Positions 59,643 to 64,000 of a stretch of DNA of 64,000 nt are shown piece after piece (position 1 is the first letter of the stretch; the number at the start of each line of letters is the position of its first letter). Location: contig FMBT01000294.1 in assembly GCA_900095095.1 (NCBI GenBank), positions 62,001-126,000 of the forward strand, written 5' to 3'. Position numbers and translations under genes: made by a program. This DNA is from Fragilariopsis cylindrus CCMP1102 (lineage: Eukaryota; Bacillariophyta; Bacillariophyceae; Bacillariales; Bacillariaceae). The notes beneath the pieces were generated by a model, which worked only from the letters and a program-made list of their open reading frames with translations, had not been told where the DNA came from and made no database searches.

Positions 59643-59762
59643 ATGGCTGTGGTTTCGAAAAAGAATGACAACCAACAGAAGAATCAATTTTTGGTTTTTG
59701 CCGTCGAAATTTTGTTGGTTGTGTTGATTCTATTATGGTTATTTCCATTGGTCACCGGATAA
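59643..59762 (+). CDS. Candidate small single-span membrane protein
   Basis: A 39-codon ATG frame: a polar, charged N-terminus (SKKNDNQQKNQ), one hydrophobic helix of about 20 residues (VFAVEILLVVLILLWLFPLV) with a Glu near its start, and a short Thr-Gly end. It is preceded by an (AATAAC)n-type tract. The clean polar-then-helix structure and the ATG at the base of the tract suggest a real microprotein, but no family is recognised and chance cannot be excluded. Confidence 0.35.
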   Translation: MAVVSKKNDNQQKNQFLVFAVEILLVVLILLWLFPLVTG

Positions 59763-60177
59763 TCCGAACGAACGAACGAACTACCTTAAATCCTATGAAA
59801 TGTATACATAATATATACAAAATACCATCGCATTTACTATTGTGCTCAGAATGAATGTCGAAACCACTACCATTACTGCACGTTAGGACGATTGTCGAGA
59901 AAATGAAAGCGAAGAGAGTAAAAGAAATTTTTGGCGTAAAATGAACAAGAGCAAATCTACTACCAACAAAATTTACATTCTACAATAAACACAGCATATA
60001 ATCTAGACTCTGATTGAATCGGATCAAATTCCATTGGACTGAATTGCTGTTGTTGAATGATTTGACTGTTCGAAGGACAAATCAAGTCAAACAAAAATAA
60101 TTCGATTATTAAAGAAAATAGAACAACAAAAATATGGTATCCGCTATTTATTTCATTTAAATTTGGTCTTTCGAATT
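59763..60177. other. Intergenic gap before VPS8
   Basis: About 0.4 kb of AT-rich sequence past the stop of the VPS8-like gene on the minus strand. It contains AATCGGATCAAATT-type pentamer-like sequence near 60015. No gene is seen. Confidence 0.6.
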
Positions 60178-63100
60178 TTAGTACATGAAACTCATAATTC
60201 TTCCACGATGCTCGGCCTCACCAAGCAATCCAACTTGCCGATCCTCGAAATATGTAGCATCAGCGGATATTTCTCCACGTCGATAAGCCATTTCATTCGA
60301 AGTCATTAGATTTAGACCCGTTCTTGCTTTACGTATCCGAGTATTTTTATTATTCACCTCCGATGCTGATCGAATCGTATTGCCCGTGATATTATTATTA
60401 TTATTATTATCGCAGTTCTTATTGGTGTCTCGTCGTCTCGATCTCAGACGAGACAGAGCATCACCAAGTCCTCGTTCTTGTTTACTGTTATTGCTCGTTC
60501 TCGATCGTTGGTGAGACGATGATGGATTTGCGCCTACGACAGTATTAGCATCTCGGTGAGAAGATGATCTCCCGAGCTGCAATATCTCATTATTATTCCG
60601 AAACCGTGCCATTGCCTTCGCAGAAGAGAAAGATTTATTATCCATCGCAATGCTCATCACGGATTGAACATTCGATCCACGAACTCGCAATGCATGATGA
60701 GAATTCTCCATCTGTTGGGAGTCATAATGAAATACGCTAACGGCTCCATTAAAAACATCCAATTCCAGTCCATACGTAATGAGAAGGCTTTCAATCATCT
60801 CACGGAGTTCACCAAGGCGACTACCGGAATGATCCGAAGTAACCTTACGAACCAAATCGGGAAGAGGAACACTTGATACCATTCGTTGCATTGTCAAGCG
60901 CAAAAGTTCACTGAGCACACCAGCCATTACTTTAGCATGTGTGGATTGTTCTTTTGAGAGACGCAAAAAGCCCTTGGCGTTAATAAGCCGATCAAGGACG
61001 TTGAACCAAAGCTGCGATCCGTGTTCTGTTTCCTTCCGGCTAGAGAAAGTCCCAGAATTTCGTTCACAAACGTCGAGTGCAACAGTAAGGATCCGTTTCA
61101 AACCATCGATTTCTTTTTCTTGTTTCCCGTATAGCTCGGGATTGAGACGACGATCAAGTTTCGGAATTCGACTGTGCTTGGATAGTCTTGAATAGTACTT
61201 GTCAAAATGATCTGTACCCATTCCACGAATTGTTCGTTTGAGATTCATCATACGGCTCTCCATGGTCTGCAAAATTAGTTGTAACGCGCTGGTCACATTT
61301 CCCATACGTTCTAATAGATAAGCTGATGCATCTGCGATATCATATTTTTGACATAGCTGAAGGCATTCTTCTGTGCGGTAGTTGTCGTGTGTTGAGAGAT
61401 AGTCGTAAACCATATCTGGGTGTAGTTTGACCATCAGAGCCATATACTGATGATGGTGCTCCATCGTTAATTGTGTATTTAGCACAGATCCTGCTACGGA
61501 GTCCATTTCGTTTAACTCACCAGAAATGACTGCTTTCAAGAACATAAATTTTGCTTCCTCATCGTCTAAGCTTCGAATCACTTGGTCTGGGTCGTCCACA
61601 AAGAGATCAGCGGCAAGCTCTGCGGTCATCAATGCGTCAAGAAGAACTAGGTCTACCAGCTTGCTGATCAACGCATTGCGTAGAGTATTTGGTTGCTCGT
61701 CCTTCTCGTCAGAGGCACCACCACATTCTTTCTTGACATAAGAGAACACCTCTTTTCGATACTCTGGATCATCGTCATCCAGATAACAGTCAATCGCGGC
61801 ACAAAAGTGGGTCCCGCGTCTCTCCATCGTCATGTCACCGTACGGCCATGCCGAAGCTTCCTCTTGGTGTAAAAGTAAAGATGCTCGGTGAATGCCGTTC
61901 TTTTCTACAAGCTCAAGTACAGCATCACTATCGTAGGAACTTCGTGGTAGCGCCGACAAAAGGGAAATGATTTGGCCCTGCCACTTTTTCCTCTCTTCAG
62001 AATCTCTAGCCGCGGCGAACCTTGTTGCCATTCGTTTTAGGATCATAAAGGTTACTGACTTATCAGTACGAATGACACCCCTCATCAAATAGTCTGCCAA
62101 GAAATCCAAGAATGCATTCACTGCCGATTGTGAGCGGTAAAGTGTCGTTTGGTGAGTAATCGTGATGTCATCCTTTGATGGCATCATAATGGAAAGTAAC
62201 ATTCTAATGATTGCCTGTCGATCTGGAGCACTCGAACTATCGATACTACTAGCTGTGCTACGCGTATCTGCGCCGACCTCCACTTCCCATCCACCAATCG
62301 ATTCGATACCATTCGATTCGTTATGACGGAATTGTTCATCCGGTGCATCCATAGCGGTTGACAGTGTATCAAACATGGCTTTCGGGTCAACCATTAACAA
62401 AATATGAGCGTATGGATACCGTAACGCACGTTGACCGATGACTTGAGTCGGTGACTTGATACTCCTGCTAGGTGTATACCGTGATAGTAACAAGAATCGC
62501 AACAATTGTGGTCGGACAGTACGGAGACATTCTTCTGCCATTTCCGTTTCTTTGGGAAAATATCGACCACGGAAAGTACTTTGTAGGTACAGTATCGCTT
62601 TGTACCCAAAACGTTCGAAATCATTTTGTGATATGCCATCGATACGGCGTTCGTTGGTCAACTGCCCTACAGTGTCCGCCGCATCGAAGATGCTTTCGCA
62701 CAAGATCTCCAAAGGTGTCGTGTAGTCGTTCAAACCTTGGTTGTAGATGTAAAAGAGGGCGGAATACATTTCGTTAGCTCGAAGCAAATTCAATATTGTA
62801 TCAAAGTCCATAATTGTAACATCCATGTGTAGGAGACATCGTTCGACCGTAGCAATCCCATTGTTTGTTCGACAGTGTTCGACGAAGTGCATCATGGCCT
62901 CAGGTGCGATGTAATCTAGTTTATCGTTGAGAATATATGGTTCCAGTACATCCAAAAAGACGCTTAGAACTTCGGCAGCATGAAATCTTCGGAAGATAGG
63001 ACCAAACAACAGATCGAGACGTTTAGTAACGACACAGAACTCAATGCAAACTCCAGCCAACATCTGAAAGTGAGATCTAGCAAGATCCATTTGCGATTGC

Positions 63101-64000
63101 CTAATCTCCGGTGGAAAATTAAAGTCATTCGTCGTTTCGGGAGCGTTTTCAACGGCAATATTAAGGTATCGAATCAACAGCTTGGCGATCCATTCTTCGT
63201 CTTCTGTTCGTCCGTCGCCATTTCGCAAACCAGGATGTTTCGATAGGTCTTTGTAACCCTTTGGATCGCGCTTGCGATCTTCTTGCGATTTGATTGTGTT
63301 TTCGTAATGGTCGAGTGCTAACGCTAGGGCTTCAAGCCATTCACCGTCGTTTTCTAGTCCCGAAATACGCGGTCGTGCCTCCACAACAGAAACACTTTGT
63401 AGTTCTTCTTGACATAGCAGCATAAGGCGTTTGTCGCATGATCGAAAGGAATTTTGGAAGGTTGTACAAAAGTAAGTTTCCGCTTTTACAGGAGCTAGTG
63501 CTGCTTGTGATTTCACTACGCCACTATTTTCGTCATCGTTATCACTGTCGAATTCCGCCTTGGAGGATGGTTTCTTTTGTTCAACCTTCTGTGCAACTTT
63601 CTGGCTGAGGGAAAATTCGGCGTATACTAACTGCAAACCAGAAAAATCTAATCGTTCGAGCAGCGTCATCATGACGGTATCGACGACAGTAAATTCGTTG
63701 TTCATAGATAGATAGACTAGCGATCGGTCGTTCAACCATTCCAATGCAACGACTGGAACATCTACGTCAAATTCGTCGTGGACTCCAAAAGCAGGGTATT
63801 GGAAGCCTTCTGGTGCCGCCGCCGTCGTCGTGTTGGTGGTGGGCCCACCACCTCCCTCGTCGGAATCAGGGAAACTCGCCGATAGCAATTGGATACAACA
63901 ACCCCAAGCCCGTGCCAAAATCGGATTGATGACATGACCTCCGCCGTTGACCAACGCCCATCCCCAAGAAAGACAGGGCAAATAAACTTGCGCTTGTCGT
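60178..64000 (-). CDS. VPS8: VPS8-like CORVET subunit, 5' part beyond the window
   Basis: The minus-strand frame is open through the window's right edge: no stop or credible ATG lies between 63981 and 64000, so at least 1273 residues are visible and the true N-terminus (a WD40-type beta-propeller in the family) is missing. The right edge shows CLSWGWALVN and ILARAWG, then a region matching the end of the propeller (FQYPAFGVHD). The central Vps8 signature is clear: VLSVFLDVLEPYILNDKL, APEAMMHFVEHC, VERCLLHMDVTIMDFDTIL, YSALFYIYNQGLNDYTTPLEIL. Alpha-solenoid sequence continues to the end, with no RING at the C-terminus but a basic, Asn-rich tail. VPS8 is a subunit of CORVET, the endosomal tethering complex that works with Rab5. 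Confidence 0.88.
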   Translation of the reverse strand, partial: RQAQVYLPCLSWGWALVNGGGHVINPILARAWGCCIQLLSASFPDSDEGGGGPTTNTTTAAAPEGFQYPAFGVHDEFDVDVPVVALEWLNDRSLVYLSMNNEFTVVDTVMMTLLERLDFSGLQLVYAEFSLSQKVAQKVEQKKPSSKAEFDSDNDDENSGVVKSQAALAPVKAETYFCTTFQNSFRSCDKRLMLLCQEELQSVSVVEARPRISGLENDGEWLEALALALDHYENTIKSQEDRKRDPKGYKDLSKHPGLRNGDGRTEDEEWIAKLLIRYLNIAVENAPETTNDFNFPPEIRQSQMDLARSHFQMLAGVCIEFCVVTKRLDLLFGPIFRRFHAAEVLSVFLDVLEPYILNDKLDYIAPEAMMHFVEHCRTNNGIATVERCLLHMDVTIMDFDTILNLLRANEMYSALFYIYNQGLNDYTTPLEILCESIFDAADTVGQLTNERRIDGISQNDFERFGYKAILYLQSTFRGRYFPKETEMAEECLRTVRPQLLRFLLLSRYTPSRSIKSPTQVIGQRALRYPYAHILLMVDPKAMFDTLSTAMDAPDEQFRHNESNGIESIGGWEVEVGADTRSTASSIDSSSAPDRQAIIRMLLSIMMPSKDDITITHQTTLYRSQSAVNAFLDFLADYLMRGVIRTDKSVTFMILKRMATRFAAARDSEERKKWQGQIISLLSALPRSSYDSDAVLELVEKNGIHRASLLLHQEEASAWPYGDMTMERRGTHFCAAIDCYLDDDDPEYRKEVFSYVKKECGGASDEKDEQPNTLRNALISKLVDLVLLDALMTAELAADLFVDDPDQVIRSLDDEEAKFMFLKAVISGELNEMDSVAGSVLNTQLTMEHHHQYMALMVKLHPDMVYDYLSTHDNYRTEECLQLCQKYDIADASAYLLERMGNVTSALQLILQTMESRMMNLKRTIRGMGTDHFDKYYSRLSKHSRIPKLDRRLNPELYGKQEKEIDGLKRILTVALDVCERNSGTFSSRKETEHGSQLWFNVLDRLINAKGFLRLSKEQSTHAKVMAGVLSELLRLTMQRMVSSVPLPDLVRKVTSDHSGSRLGELREMIESLLITYGLELDVFNGAVSVFHYDSQQMENSHHALRVRGSNVQSVMSIAMDNKSFSSAKAMARFRNNNEILQLGRSSSHRDANTVVGANPSSSHQRSRTSNNSKQERGLGDALSRLRSRRRDTNKNCDNNNNNNITGNTIRSASEVNNKNTRIRKARTGLNLMTSNEMAYRRGEISADATYFEDRQVGLLGEAEHRGRIMSFMY

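Noticed and set aside
1-64000. tRNA genes
   Set aside because: I scanned by eye for B-box-like GTTCGAxxC on both strands and found none with a matching acceptor stem; a covariance search would be decisive.

Overview
The window reads as nuclear DNA of a diatom, probably a raphid pennate; the genus is not resolved. Grounds: short GT-AG introns (mostly 100-210 bp, donors usually GTAAGT or GTACGT); AT-rich intergenic DNA; protein coding regions full of Asn, Ser, Thr and Asp homopolymers; several signal peptides that end in an x-A-F or G-F junction typical of complex (secondary) plastid targeting; and a DUF6824-type domain, a family expanded in diatoms. There is no operon structure. Genes are spaced singly on both strands. 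I assembled about 25 protein genes, joining exons by hand where splice sites and reading phase agree.

Layout. 0.3-2.3 kb: plastid-type site-2/RseP-like metalloprotease (-). 4-8.8 kb: an acidic protein of unknown function (+) and a large PDZ/coiled-coil protein (-). 9.7-12.3 kb: mARC-like MOSC protein (+) and a SANT/Myb protein (-). 14-17.8 kb: NTF2-like/poly-Pro protein and a SAP protein with three CysRS-like modules (both +). 18-20.7 kb: four-exon ABCB half-transporter (-). 21-23.5 kb: retroelement relic followed by a GC-rich cytochrome P450 (+). 24.4-29.7 kb: EF-hand alanine aminotransferase (-) and a plastid-type EEP nuclease/phosphatase (+). 29.9-35.1 kb: a divergent pair of 2OG-Fe(II)-oxygenase-like genes, one of them fused to a CTR copper transporter. 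35.7-39.4 kb: CSN5 (+) and an aquaporin (-). 41.5-42.8 kb: a glutamate-decarboxylase-like locus that lacks its catalytic core. 43.3-46.3 kb: FAH-family hydrolase (-), a pentanucleotide array, and a broken amidohydrolase (+). 46.4-49.1 kb: relic of a Cys-containing gene, a single-pass membrane protein (-) and a Stowaway-like MITE. 49.8-54.3 kb: WLM/Wss1-like protease (-), plastid chorismate mutase (-), and a small plastid membrane protein (+). 54.9-58.7 kb: prolyl 4-hydroxylase (-) and a five-part CRAL-TRIO-like/DUF6824 protein (+). 60.2-64 kb: VPS8, running off the right edge (-).

Most genes are unrelated housekeeping or lineage-specific loci. The clearest functional unit is the head-to-head pair at 29.9-35.1 kb. 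The two genes share a signal peptide, an HxD...H...R oxygenase-like domain and a Cys-rich linker, then diverge: one continues into a three-helix CTR copper channel, the other stops at a GPI-like tail. I regard the oxygenase-CTR fusion as the most novel item here. Other notable items are the core-deleted GAD locus, the EF-hand/ALT fusion, the CysRS-like module repeats, the MITE and several degraded genes that no simple ORF scan reports.
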